From NCBI GenBank assembly GCA_963752225.1, contig CAVVXS010000007.1:1550001-1614000 (forward strand): a stretch of DNA of 64,000 nucleotides, given 5' to 3'. Positions 9,163 to 17,672 of the stretch are shown in pieces. Positions within the stretch are counted from its first letter, which is position 1. Each line of letters starts with the position of its first letter. The position numbers were made by a program, and so were the translations under genes. The notes below the pieces were generated by a model, which was not told where the DNA came from, did no database searches, and was given only the letters and a program-made list of their open reading frames with translations. The stretch is from JBBROS01 sp963752225 (lineage in GTDB: Bacteria > Pseudomonadota > Alphaproteobacteria > Acetobacterales > Acetobacteraceae).

Positions 9163-10227
9163 TCAGTGCACCACGGAGGCGAGCGCCCCCTTTGCATACA
9201 GCTCGGACATGCGGTCGAGCGGCAGCGGCCGGATCTTCGCCGCCTGGCCCGCCGTCCCGAACGCCTCGAACCGGCCGCGGCAGATCCCGCGCACCGCCTC
9301 GCTCGCAGCGGCGAAGAACTTGCGCGGATCGAACTCGTCGGGCTTCTGCATCATCAGCCGCCGCATCGCCCCGGTCATCGCCAGGCGGATGTCGGTATCG
9401 ATGTTCACCTTGCGCACCCCGTGTCGGATGCCCTCCTGGATTTCCTCCACCGGCACGCCGTAGGTCTCCTTGATCTGGCCGCCATTCTCGCGGATCACGT
9501 CCAGCCACTCCTGCGGCACCGAGGAGGAGCCGTGCATCACCAGATGCGTGTTGGGAATGCGGGCATGGATCTCGCGGATGCGGCCGATCGCCAGGATGTC
9601 GCCGGTCGGCTTGCGGGAGAACTTGTAGGCGCCGTGGCTGGTGCCAATGGCGATCGCCAGTGCGTCCACCCCCGTCTCACGCACGAAGTCGGCCGCCTGT
9701 TCCGGGTCGGTCAACAGCTGCTCGTTGGACAACTTGCCCTCCGCGCCCGAGCCGTCCTCCTCGCCCGCCTCGCCGGTTTCGAGCGAGCCCAGCACGCCCA
9801 GTTCGCCCTCCACCGAGACGCCGACCGCGTGCGCCATCTCGACGACGCGCTTGGTGGTCATGACGTTGTACTCGTAGGAGGCCGGCGTCTTCATGTCCTC
9901 CTGCAGCGAGCCGTCCATCATCACGCTGGTGAAGCCGGAGCGGATCGAGCGCAGGCACACGGACGGGCTCGCACCATGATCCTGGTGCATGACGACCGGG
10001 ATATGCGGCCAGGTCTCGACCGCGGCCTCGATCAGGTGGCGCAGGAACGCCTCGCCGGCATATTTCCGGGCGCCGGCCGAGCCCTGCAAGATGACCGGGC
10101 TGTCGCAGTCATCGGCCGCCTGCATGATGGCGCGGACCTGCTCCATGTTGTTCACGTTGAACGCAGGAATGCCGTAGCCGTGCTCCGCGCCATGGTCGAG
10201 CAACTGCCGCATCGAGACGAGTGCCAA
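9163..10227 (-). CDS. cbbA: Class II fructose-bisphosphate aldolase, Calvin-cycle type
   Basis: Catalyses aldol condensation to fructose-1,6-bisphosphate and sedoheptulose-1,7-bisphosphate in the Calvin cycle. I start it at TTG 10227, preceded by GGGAGGA at ideal distance. This gives 354 residues and the family N-terminus ALVSMRQLLDH. The ORF extends upstream to an ATG only through palindromic intergenic DNA. Zinc- and substrate-binding features of class II enzymes are visible (VMHQDHG, GSSSVPQEW). It is separated from prk by about 150 bases of hairpins, unlike the tightly packed genes upstream. Confidence 0.94.
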   Translation of the reverse strand: MALVSMRQLLDHGAEHGYGIPAFNVNNMEQVRAIMQAADDCDSPVILQGSAGARKYAGEAFLRHLIEAAVETWPHIPVVMHQDHGASPSVCLRSIRSGFTSVMMDGSLQEDMKTPASYEYNVMTTKRVVEMAHAVGVSVEGELGVLGSLETGEAGEEDGSGAEGKLSNEQLLTDPEQAADFVRETGVDALAIAIGTSHGAYKFSRKPTGDILAIGRIREIHARIPNTHLVMHGSSSVPQEWLDVIRENGGQIKETYGVPVEEIQEGIRHGVRKVNIDTDIRLAMTGAMRRLMMQKPDEFDPRKFFAAASEAVRGICRGRFEAFGTAGQAAKIRPLPLDRMSELYAKGALASVVH

Positions 10228-10247
10228 GTGTTCCTCCCTTTTTAAGG

Positions 10248-10373
10248 CGAGGGCGCTGCCCTCGACCCGTCGTGCGAAGCACGCTTGCGCGTGACGGGGC
10301 CAGGGGCCCCCAAACCTTAAGTTATGGTTTCCAAAGACCCCGTCTTTGGCGGGGTCAAGGGGAGGAGCCCCTT
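10248..10373. repeat. Cluster of hairpins between prk and fba
   Basis: Several inverted repeats lie between the two genes: 10248-10254/10258-10264 (CGAGGGC/GCCCTCG), 10336-10342/10350-10356 (GACCCCG/CGGGGTC) and 10357-10362/10368-10373 (AAGGGG/CCCCTT). More self-complementary GC-rich sequence lies between them. In the minus-strand transcript they follow the prk stop and precede the fba ribosome-binding site. They may be a partial terminator or an mRNA-processing and stabilising element that sets fba/cbbY levels. Confidence 0.6.
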
Positions 10374-10376
10374 GCC

Positions 10377-11252
10377 TCAACCCGCCCGTTTCTTCCGTTC
10401 CATGAGTTGCATGATCATCGGCGTAAAGATCAACTGCATCGCCAGCGGCATCTTACTGCCCGGGCAGACGATCGTATTGGCCCGCGACATGAAGCTGTCC
10501 GCCAGCATCGACAGCAGATAGGGCATGTCGATGCCGCGCGGATTGCGGAAGCGGATGATCAGCATGCTCTCGTCCGCGCTCGGCACGTCGCGAGCGATGA
10601 ACGGGTTCGAAGTGTCCACCGTCGGCACCCGCTGGAAGTTCACGTGGGTTTCGCTGAACTGCGGGCAGATGTAGTTCACGTAGTCCGGCATCCGCCGCAG
10701 GATGGTATCCACGACCGCCTCGTGCGTGTAGCCGCGCGCCTTCTTGTCGCGGTGCAGCTTCTGGATCCATTCGAGGTTGATGATCGGCACCACGCCGACC
10801 AGCAGGTCGGCATGCTTGGCGACGTTGATGTCCCCGTGGACGACGGCCCCGTGCAGCCCTTCGTAGAACAGCAGGTCGGTGCCGGGTTCGATGTCCTCCC
10901 AATCGGTGAAAGTGCCCGGCGGCTGGCCATAAGGTGCCGCCTCCTCATCGTTATGCAGGTATTTGCGGCTGCGTCCGGTGCCGGTCTCGCCATAGGTGCG
11001 GAACAGGTCCTCAAGTTCGGCGAACAGGTTGGCCTCGGGGCCGAAATGGCTGACGTGGTTGTTGCCGCCCTCGCTGCCGGCCTCGATCAGCGCCCGCATC
11101 GCCTTCCGGTCGTAGCGGTGGAACGAGTCGCCCTCGACGATCGCGGCGTTCACCCCTTCACGGCGGAAGATCTGCTGGAAGGTGGTGGTGACGGTCGTTG
11201 TGCCAGCGCCGGACGAGCCGGTGATGGCGATGACGGGATGACGCTTCGACAT
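10377..11252 (-). CDS. cbbP: Phosphoribulokinase
   Basis: 291-residue proteobacterial-type phosphoribulokinase that makes ribulose-1,5-bisphosphate from ribulose-5-phosphate and ATP. The P-loop GSSGAGTTT is at residues 12-20. A conserved EGDSFHRY and a YEGLHG segment follow. It starts 12 bases after the fbp stop within the cbb operon. Length is typical of the octameric bacterial form, and no plant-type redox cysteines are seen in the P-loop. Confidence 0.97.
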   Translation of the reverse strand: MSKRHPVIAITGSSGAGTTTVTTTFQQIFRREGVNAAIVEGDSFHRYDRKAMRALIEAGSEGGNNHVSHFGPEANLFAELEDLFRTYGETGTGRSRKYLHNDEEAAPYGQPPGTFTDWEDIEPGTDLLFYEGLHGAVVHGDINVAKHADLLVGVVPIINLEWIQKLHRDKKARGYTHEAVVDTILRRMPDYVNYICPQFSETHVNFQRVPTVDTSNPFIARDVPSADESMLIIRFRNPRGIDMPYLLSMLADSFMSRANTIVCPGSKMPLAMQLIFTPMIMQLMERKKRAG

Positions 11253-11264
11253 GCTGTCCTCCGG

Positions 11265-12344
11265 TCAGGACGCGGTACGGAACAGCGAGCGGACCTTGAA
11301 CAGTGGGGGGTCGAACGGACCATCGTCGCTCTCGCCCATGTTCATGTGCTCCTGGTGGTAGCGGTCGAGCCGCTCCACTTCCTCGCGCGAGCCGAGGATG
11401 ACCGGCACGCGCTGGTGGATGCCGGTCGGCACGACCTCCAGCAGCCGCTCACGGCCGGTGGACGCGGCACCGCCCGCCTGTTCGACGATCATCGCCATCG
11501 GATTGGCCTCGTACAGCAGGCGGAGCCGCCCGGCCCGCTTCTCGTCGCGCGGATACATGAACAGGCCGCCGCGGAGCAGGATGCGGTGCACCTCGGCCAC
11601 CATCGAGGCGATCCAGCGCATGTTGAAGTCCACCCCGCGTGGCCCGGCAGCACCCTCGATGCACTCCTCGATGTAACGCCGCACCGGTCGCTCCCAGAAC
11701 CGCTGGTTCGACACGTTGACCGCGAACTCGCGTGTGGCCGGCGGGATGCGCATGTCGGGATGGGTCAGCGTGAACGCGCCGATCTCGCGGTCGAGCGTGA
11801 AGCCGTGCACGCCGGCGCCGAGCGTCATCACCATCATCGTGGTCGGCCCGTAGATCGCGTAGCCGGCCGCCACCTGGGCGGTGCCGGGCTGCAGGAAGTC
11901 GGACAGCACGGGCTCGGTGATGCCGTCGGGGCAGCGCAGGACCGAGAAGATGGTGCCGACCGGCATGTTGATGTCGATGTTGGACGACCCGTCGAGCGGA
12001 TCGAACACAAGCAGATAGCGGCCGCGCGGGAAGCGGTCGGGGATCTGATACGGCTGCTCCATCTCCTCCGACACCATGCCCGCCAGCTGGCCGCCGAACT
12101 CGCAGGTGGCGACCATGATGGCGTTGGCGGTGACGTCGAGTGGCTTCTGCTCGTCGCCATCCGCGTTGACGCCAGTCGCGCCGGGGTCAACCGGATGCAG
12201 CTTGCCGCGGCCGGCCGCGATCGCGATCAGCTTGCACGCGGTCTGCACGTCGTTCAGCAGCGAGGTGAGGTCGGGCTGCGGCTTGGCCGACCGGCGCTGG
12301 TCCTCGATGATGAACTTGGAAAGCGTCATCCGGCGGTGCGGCAT
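11265..12344 (-). CDS. cbbF: Class I fructose-1,6-bisphosphatase
   Basis: 359-residue class I FBPase, usually also able to act on sedoheptulose bisphosphate in autotrophs. The metal/phosphate motif FDPLDGSSNID is present near residue 110, and MYPRDEK lies further on. The ATG at 12344 has GGGGAG six bases upstream. It lies between cbbX (32-base gap) and prk in the cbb operon and supplies fructose-6-phosphate for RuBP regeneration. Confidence 0.96.
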   Translation of the reverse strand: MPHRRMTLSKFIIEDQRRSAKPQPDLTSLLNDVQTACKLIAIAAGRGKLHPVDPGATGVNADGDEQKPLDVTANAIMVATCEFGGQLAGMVSEEMEQPYQIPDRFPRGRYLLVFDPLDGSSNIDINMPVGTIFSVLRCPDGITEPVLSDFLQPGTAQVAAGYAIYGPTTMMVMTLGAGVHGFTLDREIGAFTLTHPDMRIPPATREFAVNVSNQRFWERPVRRYIEECIEGAAGPRGVDFNMRWIASMVAEVHRILLRGGLFMYPRDEKRAGRLRLLYEANPMAMIVEQAGGAASTGRERLLEVVPTGIHQRVPVILGSREEVERLDRYHQEHMNMGESDDGPFDPPLFKVRSLFRTAS

Positions 12345-12376
12345 CGTTCACTCCCCTGGTCGGCGCATTACGGCCG

Positions 12377-13282
12377 TTATTGTTGCCCGGTGCTGCTGAA
12401 CACCCGGCTTGCTTTGATGTCGCCGGCGGTGATGGTCTCGAGGTCGGCGCGGGAGAGGGTTCGGTCCCGTTCTGCGAACAGCCGGTTGGCCATCCGCAGC
12501 CGGGCACGGTCGATGCCGTTGCGGATGGAGCGGGCGTTGGAGAAGCGCGGCTGCGTCATGCGCAAGGCGATATACTCGCGCATCGCCTGCTCGGCCTCGG
12601 CGTCGAAGCGGTAGTTCATCCGCTCGGCCATGATGACGGCGATCGCGTACAGCTCTTCCTCGCGGTAGTCCGGGAAGTCGATATGGTGGGCGATGCGCGA
12701 CGACATGCCGGGGTTGCTGCGGAAGAACGTGTCCATGCGGTCCTTGTAGCCGGCCAGGATCACCACGAGGTCGTCGCGGTGGTCCTCCATGGTCTGCAGC
12801 AGGATCTCGATCGCCTCCTGCCCGTAGTCGCGCTCGTTCTCCGGACGGTAGAGGTAATACGCCTCGTCGATGAACAGCACGCCGCCCATCGCCTTCTTCA
12901 GGATTTCCTTGGTCTTGGGCGCGGTGTGACCGATGTACTGGCCGACCAAGTCGTCGCGCGACACGGTCACCACGTGGTTGCGCCGAATGTATTTGAGGCG
13001 ATGCAGCACGTCGGCCATGCGCCGGGCCACCGTGGTCTTGCCGGTGCCGGGGTTGCCGGTGAAGCTCATGTGCAGCGGCGGCGGATCAGCCTGGATGCCG
13101 AGCTGCCGTCGCGCTGCCTCCACCAGCAGCAGTGCGGCGATCTCGCGGATGCGGGTCTTGACCGGTTTGAGACCCACGAGGTCCGCGTCCAATTCGTCGA
13201 GCACGCCGGCGATCTGGCTGTCAGCATACATCGCCGCGAGGTCGACCCGCGCTTCGGGGGAAATGGTGCCGTCCGGGCTCAT
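12377..13282 (-). CDS. cbbX: RuBisCO activase CbbX (AAA+)
   Basis: 301-residue AAA+ protein of the red-type RuBisCO activase family. It removes inhibitory sugar phosphates by pulling on the RuBisCO large-subunit C-terminus. Walker A GNPGTGKT is at residues 76-83, Walker B LFIDEAYYL follows, and a sensor/arginine region (RNGIDRARLR) lies near the end. Its ATG overlaps the rpe stop by four bases. Its presence agrees with the red-type form I RuBisCO encoded just upstream. Confidence 0.96.
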   Translation of the reverse strand: MSPDGTISPEARVDLAAMYADSQIAGVLDELDADLVGLKPVKTRIREIAALLLVEAARRQLGIQADPPPLHMSFTGNPGTGKTTVARRMADVLHRLKYIRRNHVVTVSRDDLVGQYIGHTAPKTKEILKKAMGGVLFIDEAYYLYRPENERDYGQEAIEILLQTMEDHRDDLVVILAGYKDRMDTFFRSNPGMSSRIAHHIDFPDYREEELYAIAVIMAERMNYRFDAEAEQAMREYIALRMTQPRFSNARSIRNGIDRARLRMANRLFAERDRTLSRADLETITAGDIKASRVFSSTGQQ

Positions 13283-13983
13283 GCCGCGCGCTCCTGCGGG
13301 ATCGGCGACAGCTCGCGCCGCAACGCCCCGATCACCTCGCGATAACCACCATCCTTGTCCCGCGCGCCGAAGATGGCCGAGCCCGCCACGAAGGTGTCTG
13401 CTCCGGCCTCGGCTACGTGACGGATGTTCGTGACCTTCACCCCGCCATCGACCTCGAGCGCAATCGGCCGCCCGCCGGCCTCGAGGTGCCGGTCGATCCG
13501 CCGGCGCACGGCTGCGATCTTGTTCAGCGCCTCCGGGATGAACGCCTGGCCGCCGAAGCCAGGGTTGACCGACATCACGAGAATGAGGTCGAGCCGGTCC
13601 AGCACATGGTCGAGGTGCGCAAGCGGCGTCGCCGGGTTCAGTGCCAGCCCGGCTTGGCAGCCGTGGTCGCGGATCAGCCCGAGCGTACGGTCCACATGCT
13701 GCGACGCTTCCGGGTGGACCGTGATGATGGACGCCCCGGCCTTGGCGAACATCACCGCCAGTTCGTCGACCGGCGCCGCCATGATGTGCACGTCGATCGG
13801 GATCGTGGCCACCGGCCGCAGCGCCTCACAGATGAACGGGCCGAACGTCAGGTTCGGCACGTAGTGGTTGTCCATCACGTCGAAGTGGATCAAGTCGGCG
13901 CCGGCCTCCTGGATCGCGCGGATCTCGTCGCCGAGCCGCGTGAAGTCGGCCGACAGGATGCTGGGCGCGATCCGCGGCGTCAT
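13279..13983 (-). CDS. rpe: Ribulose-phosphate 3-epimerase
   Basis: 234 residues from the ATG at 13983, interconverting xylulose-5-phosphate and ribulose-5-phosphate. The N-terminus IAPSILSADF is diagnostic. Metal ligands in HFDVMDNHYVPNLT and the MSVNPGFGGQ motif are present. The start overlaps the cbbS stop by four bases and the stop overlaps the cbbX start by four, so it is locked into the RuBisCO operon. Having the epimerase between cbbS and cbbX is unusual, since cbbX commonly follows cbbS directly. Confidence 0.96.
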   Translation of the reverse strand: MTPRIAPSILSADFTRLGDEIRAIQEAGADLIHFDVMDNHYVPNLTFGPFICEALRPVATIPIDVHIMAAPVDELAVMFAKAGASIITVHPEASQHVDRTLGLIRDHGCQAGLALNPATPLAHLDHVLDRLDLILVMSVNPGFGGQAFIPEALNKIAAVRRRIDRHLEAGGRPIALEVDGGVKVTNIRHVAEAGADTFVAGSAIFGARDKDGGYREVIGALRRELSPIPQERAA

Positions 13984-14414
13984 GTCGCCTCCGTTGCGCC
14001 GTATCGCTCGCCCGAAGGCTGCGAGGTCGCGTAAGAGCGCAGCGTGTAGCGCACCTGCCGTCCCGGCCCTTCGGCGCGGACCAGCTCGAAGCCGGGCTCG
14101 TGCGCCGGGCGCTGCACCATGAACGACATGCGGATCGTTTCCTGGCCCTTGTTGCTGTCGAAGGCGAGCACCTTGATATACTCCGTCGGATGCTCGGCCC
14201 GGCAGGCTTTCAGCTCCATCATCACGCCGGCCGGGTCGCGCAGGTCGAACATCGGGTTGCCCCACATCGACCAATAGTAGTTGCGCGGGTGCGGGTCGTC
14301 GGTGTGCTCGATCGCCAGCGACCAGCCGTTCTCGAGCGCATACTCGATCTGCTTGCTGATCTCCGCGTCGGAAAGGTCCGGGAGGAAGGAGAACTGTCCC
14401 TGGGTGATCTTCAT
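13980..14414 (-). CDS. cbbS: RuBisCO small subunit, form I red type
   Basis: 144 residues. The N-terminal ITQGQFSFLPDL and WSMWGNPMFD segments are typical. The C-terminal extension after about residue 110 (RQVRYTLRSY) corresponds to the beta-hairpin found in red-type (form IC/ID) small subunits. It lies 15 bases downstream of cbbL and overlaps rpe. It assembles with CbbL into the L8S8 carboxylase. Confidence 0.96.
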   Translation of the reverse strand: MKITQGQFSFLPDLSDAEISKQIEYALENGWSLAIEHTDDPHPRNYYWSMWGNPMFDLRDPAGVMMELKACRAEHPTEYIKVLAFDSNKGQETIRMSFMVQRPAHEPGFELVRAEGPGRQVRYTLRSYATSQPSGERYGATEAT

Positions 14415-14429
14415 CGGTGAAACTCCGTC

Positions 14430-15893
14430 TCAGGCCGGGGTAGGGGTCGGCAGCACGTCGACGCTGTCGGTGGACGCGTAGTTGAACGTCACGTCCTTCC
14501 AGGTATCGAGGGCTGCGCGCAGCGGCTGACACCAGCGGGCGGCGGCGGTCAGGATCTCCGGCCCCTCGTTCCAGATGTCGCGGCCCTCGTTGCGCGCCTT
14601 GACCATGCACTCGAGCGCCACCCGGTTGGCGATCGCGCCGGCTTGGATGCCCATCGGATGGCCAATGGTGCCGCCGCCGAATTGCAGCACGACGTCATCC
14701 TTCAGGTAGTGCAGCAATTGGTGCATCTGCCCGGCATGGATGCCGCCCGACGCGACCGGCATCAGCTTCTTGAGGCTCGCCCAGGGCTGGTCGAAGAAGA
14801 TGCCGTGGCGCATGTCCTTCGGCACGAAGCCTTCGCGGCAGGTGTCGTAGATGCCCGCCACGACCGCCGGGTCACCCTCGAGCTTGCCGACCACGGTGCC
14901 GGCATGGATGTGGTCGACGCCCGCCATACGCATCCATTTGGCGATCACCCGGAACGACACGCCATGGTTCTTCTGCCGCGTGTAGGTCGAATGCCCGGCC
15001 CGGTGCAGGTGCAGGATCATGTCGTTCTTGCGGGCCCATTTCGCCATCGACTGGATGGCGGTGTAGCCGATCACGAGGTCGATCATGATGATGGTGCTGC
15101 CGAGATCGCGGGCGAACTCGGCCCGCTCGTACATGTCCTCCATCGTGCCGGCGGTGACGTTGAGGTAGGTGCCCTTGATCTCGCCAGTCGCGGCGCAGGC
15201 CTTGTTCACCCCTTCCATGCAGTAAAGGTAGCGGTCGCGCCAATGCATGAACGGCTGCGAGTTGATGTTCTCATCGTCCTTGGTGAAGTCGAGCCCGCCC
15301 TTCAGCGCCTCGTAAACCACCCGGCCGTAGTTGCGGCCCGACAGGCCGAGTTTCGGCTTCATCGTCGCACCCAGCAGCGGGCGGCCATAGATGTTGAGCC
15401 GCTCCCGCTCCACCACGATGCCGGTCGCCGGGCCCTGGAACGTCTTGAGGTAATGCGGCGGAATCCGCATGTCCTCGAGTCGCAGCGCCTTCAGCGGCTT
15501 GAACCCGAACACGTTGCCGATGATCGACGCCGTGAGGTTCGAGATCGAGCCCTCCTCGAACAGGTCGAGGTCGTAGGCGATGTAGGCAAAGTATTGCTCG
15601 GGGTTGCCCGGCACCGGATCGACCCGGTAGGCCTTGGCCCGGTAATATTCGCTGTCGGTCAGGCGGTCGGTCCAGACCACGGTCCAGGTCGCGGTCGAGC
15701 TTTCGCCGGCCACCGCGGCCGCCGCCTCCACCGGGTCGACGCCGTCCTGCGGCGTGATGCGGAAACAGGCGAGAATGTCGGTGTCTTTGGGCTCGTAGTC
15801 GGGCTCCCAATAGCCCATCTGCCGATACTTCAGGACGCCCGAAGTGTAACGTTCCTTCATGTCGGTGATCTTGACGTCGACCGGTTTATTCAT
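14430..15893 (-). CDS. cbbL: RuBisCO large subunit, form I red type
   Basis: 487-residue catalytic subunit that fixes CO2 onto ribulose-1,5-bisphosphate. The ATG at 15893 follows GGGAGG at good spacing and gives the family N-terminus NKPVDVKITD. The frame stays open to 16007, but that part overlaps the cbbR promoter. The carbamylated-lysine motif GLDFTKDDE, a loop-6-side FGGGTIGHP and the HAGTVVGKLEGD segment are intact. It is the first gene of the cbb operon, divergent from cbbR with a 113-bp shared control region. Confidence 0.98.
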   Translation of the reverse strand: MNKPVDVKITDMKERYTSGVLKYRQMGYWEPDYEPKDTDILACFRITPQDGVDPVEAAAAVAGESSTATWTVVWTDRLTDSEYYRAKAYRVDPVPGNPEQYFAYIAYDLDLFEEGSISNLTASIIGNVFGFKPLKALRLEDMRIPPHYLKTFQGPATGIVVERERLNIYGRPLLGATMKPKLGLSGRNYGRVVYEALKGGLDFTKDDENINSQPFMHWRDRYLYCMEGVNKACAATGEIKGTYLNVTAGTMEDMYERAEFARDLGSTIIMIDLVIGYTAIQSMAKWARKNDMILHLHRAGHSTYTRQKNHGVSFRVIAKWMRMAGVDHIHAGTVVGKLEGDPAVVAGIYDTCREGFVPKDMRHGIFFDQPWASLKKLMPVASGGIHAGQMHQLLHYLKDDVVLQFGGGTIGHPMGIQAGAIANRVALECMVKARNEGRDIWNEGPEILTAAARWCQPLRAALDTWKDVTFNYASTDSVDVLPTPTPA

Positions 15894-16006
15894 CGGTTGG
15901 ACCTCCCTCGCCTGCGGTAAACCGCTTCTTGAGACAAACGCTAAGGTTGTGGACCAGCGAGGGAAAGCGAAATAGACTTGCCATACAGTTGAGGAAAGAC
16001 TTGCCA
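15894..16006. promoter_or_regulatory. Divergent cbbL/cbbR control region
   Basis: This 113-bp gap separates the divergent starts of cbbL and cbbR. CbbR is a LysR-type regulator and normally binds here, using T-N11-A-type boxes. An imperfect dyad, TTGAG-N7-CTAAG, lies near 15932-15948. A direct repeat GACTTGCCA occurs twice between about 15975 and 16006. I cannot fix the promoter elements with confidence. The cbbL ribosome-binding site lies at about 15901-15908. Confidence 0.5.
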
Positions 16007-16972
16007 ATGCTGAACGTCACCGTGCGTCAGCTGCAGGTGTTCGTGGACGCGGCCGAGACCCTGTCCTTTGCCCGCGTCGCCGAGCGGCGGCGGCTCACGC
16101 CATCGGCGGTGTCGTTCCAGATCCGCCAGGTCGAGCTGCAGACCGGCTTCACCCTGTTCGAACGGATCGGACGCCGGGTCGCGCTCACCGAAGCCGGCAC
16201 CGTGCTGCTGAACTACGCGCGCCCGGTGCTGCACTCGCTGCGGGACGTGGACCAGGCGATGCTGGCACTGCGCGGCGCCGGCGAGGGCCGCGTTACGCTC
16301 GGCTTGGCGTCGACGGCGAAATACGTGGTGCCGCACCTGATCGCCCGCTTCCGCCGCCAAGCGCCCGCGGTCGTCGTCAGCCTGCGCGAAGGCAATCGCA
16401 GCCGGATCCTGTCGATGCTGCTGGACGGCACGGTCGACCTCGCCTTCACCGGGCAACTGCCGCCCGACGCCGACGTGGTGGCGGAGCGGGTCGCGGCGCA
16501 TCCTTCGGTGATCGTCGCGGCTCCGTCGCACCCGCTTTGCGCCCACGCCACGATCACGCCGGAGATGCTGGCGGGGGAATGGTTCATCACGCGCGAGGAA
16601 GGGTCGGGCACTCGGTCGCTATCGGACCGGTTCTTCGACGCGACGGGGCTGTCGCCGCCGGTGGCGATGCAGACGTCCAGCAACGAGATGATCAAGCAGG
16701 CCGTGATGGCCGGCATGGGCATCGCCCTGCTGTCCCGGCACACCATCAGCCTGGAGCGCTCGCTCGGCCTGCTGGCGGTGCTGCCGGTCGAGGGCTTCCC
16801 GGTGATGCGCTCGTGGTTCGTGGCCCGGCGGCGGACGGCGCCGCTGCTGCCGGTGCAGGCGGGGTTGCTGGCCTATCTGGTCAAGGAAACCGCGGCCATC
16901 ATCGGCGACATCGAAACCGGACCGGCCCCGGCGGGCGCAGGACATTGTCCTGGCCGCCGGGAGCCGCCATGA
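16007..16972 (+). CDS. cbbR: LysR-type regulator of the cbb operon
   Basis: 321-residue LysR-family protein with an N-terminal winged helix-turn-helix (FVDAAETLSFARVAERRRLTP, about 10-30) and a substrate-binding-like effector domain. The ATG at 16007 has GAGGAAAG upstream. An upstream in-frame ATG at 15929 would place the start inside the control region. Divergence from cbbL is the classical arrangement for CbbR, which activates cbb genes in response to metabolites such as RuBP or NADPH. Three bases separate its stop from the convergent gfa stop. Confidence 0.93.
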   Translation: MLNVTVRQLQVFVDAAETLSFARVAERRRLTPSAVSFQIRQVELQTGFTLFERIGRRVALTEAGTVLLNYARPVLHSLRDVDQAMLALRGAGEGRVTLGLASTAKYVVPHLIARFRRQAPAVVVSLREGNRSRILSMLLDGTVDLAFTGQLPPDADVVAERVAAHPSVIVAAPSHPLCAHATITPEMLAGEWFITREEGSGTRSLSDRFFDATGLSPPVAMQTSSNEMIKQAVMAGMGIALLSRHTISLERSLGLLAVLPVEGFPVMRSWFVARRRTAPLLPVQAGLLAYLVKETAAIIGDIETGPAPAGAGHCPGRREPP

Positions 16973-16975
16973 GCT

Positions 16976-17545
16976 TTAGGCCGCCTTGCTTTTCGCGACG
17001 TGCGTCGCGATCGCATCCATCAGCGGCGGGGACAAGCAGTCGTAGGGCTCGAGCCCGAGTTCCTTCAGCCGCGCGCGGATCCCGCCCATCTGCCCCGGAT
17101 CGACGCCGGCTTCGATGATCGACGACACGAACGCCGCGAACTCCGGCGCCGCCCAGCCCTCTTCGGGTGACAGTTCGGGGTGGACGAAGTCGAGCCCGTA
17201 GAACGGGTGGTTCTTGTTCTCGATCCGCCCGAACATGTGCACGCCGCAGCCCTGACAGGCATGGCGCTGGATCGCCGCATTCGCGTCGACGACGTGCAGC
17301 TTGTCTCCGTTCTCCGTGACCGTCAGGGAGTCGCGCGGCACCACGGCAACCATCGAGAACACGACGCCTTCGGGCTTCCAGCACTTGGTGCAGCCGCAGA
17401 CGTGGTTGTGCGCCACCTGCGACTTCACTTCGACCTTCACCGGCCGGTCCGTGCACTTGCACGTCAGCGTGCCGCCGGCGAACCCGGCCGTGCCTTGCTT
17501 CACACCCCCATCGACCGAGGGGTGGATATGAATGGTGCTGTCCAT
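16976..17545 (-). CDS. gfa: S-(hydroxymethyl)glutathione synthase (Gfa)
   Basis: 189-residue zinc protein that promotes condensation of formaldehyde with glutathione, the entry to the glutathione-dependent formaldehyde pathway. The family cysteines are present: CKC near residue 29, CGCTKC near 50 and CQGC near 97. AGGAGGAAGC precedes the ATG at 17545. It is the last gene of the minus-strand C1 block that contains S-formylglutathione hydrolase. The S-hydroxymethylglutathione dehydrogenase needed between them is not in this window. Confidence 0.94.
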   Translation of the reverse strand: MDSTIHIHPSVDGGVKQGTAGFAGGTLTCKCTDRPVKVEVKSQVAHNHVCGCTKCWKPEGVVFSMVAVVPRDSLTVTENGDKLHVVDANAAIQRHACQGCGVHMFGRIENKNHPFYGLDFVHPELSPEEGWAAPEFAAFVSSIIEAGVDPGQMGGIRARLKELGLEPYDCLSPPLMDAIATHVAKSKAA

Positions 17546-17633
17546 TGCTTCCTCCTGACCAGCTTGCCTGGCTCAATTTGCCGCGATGACACTGTCGCGA
17601 GCCAAGCCGGTCAAGGGAAGCGAAAATCGCGGA

Positions 17634-17658
17634 CGCGGACGGCGAGACGCCGTCCGCG
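17634..17658 (-). terminator. 11-bp perfect hairpin after the small secreted protein gene
   Basis: CGCGGACGGCG and CGCCGTCCGCG pair perfectly around a 3-nt loop, 14 bases after the stop of the gene ending at 17673 and upstream of gfa. Four T residues come about ten bases after the stem on the minus strand. It is probably a terminator or attenuator that separates gfa from the PQQ genes. Confidence 0.6.
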
Positions 17659-17672
17659 AAGTTCTTATGCCG

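Noticed and set aside
10221..12614. 797-codon open frame on the plus strand
   Set aside because: It is antisense to phosphoribulokinase and fructose-bisphosphatase, with a product dominated by His, Arg and Asp.
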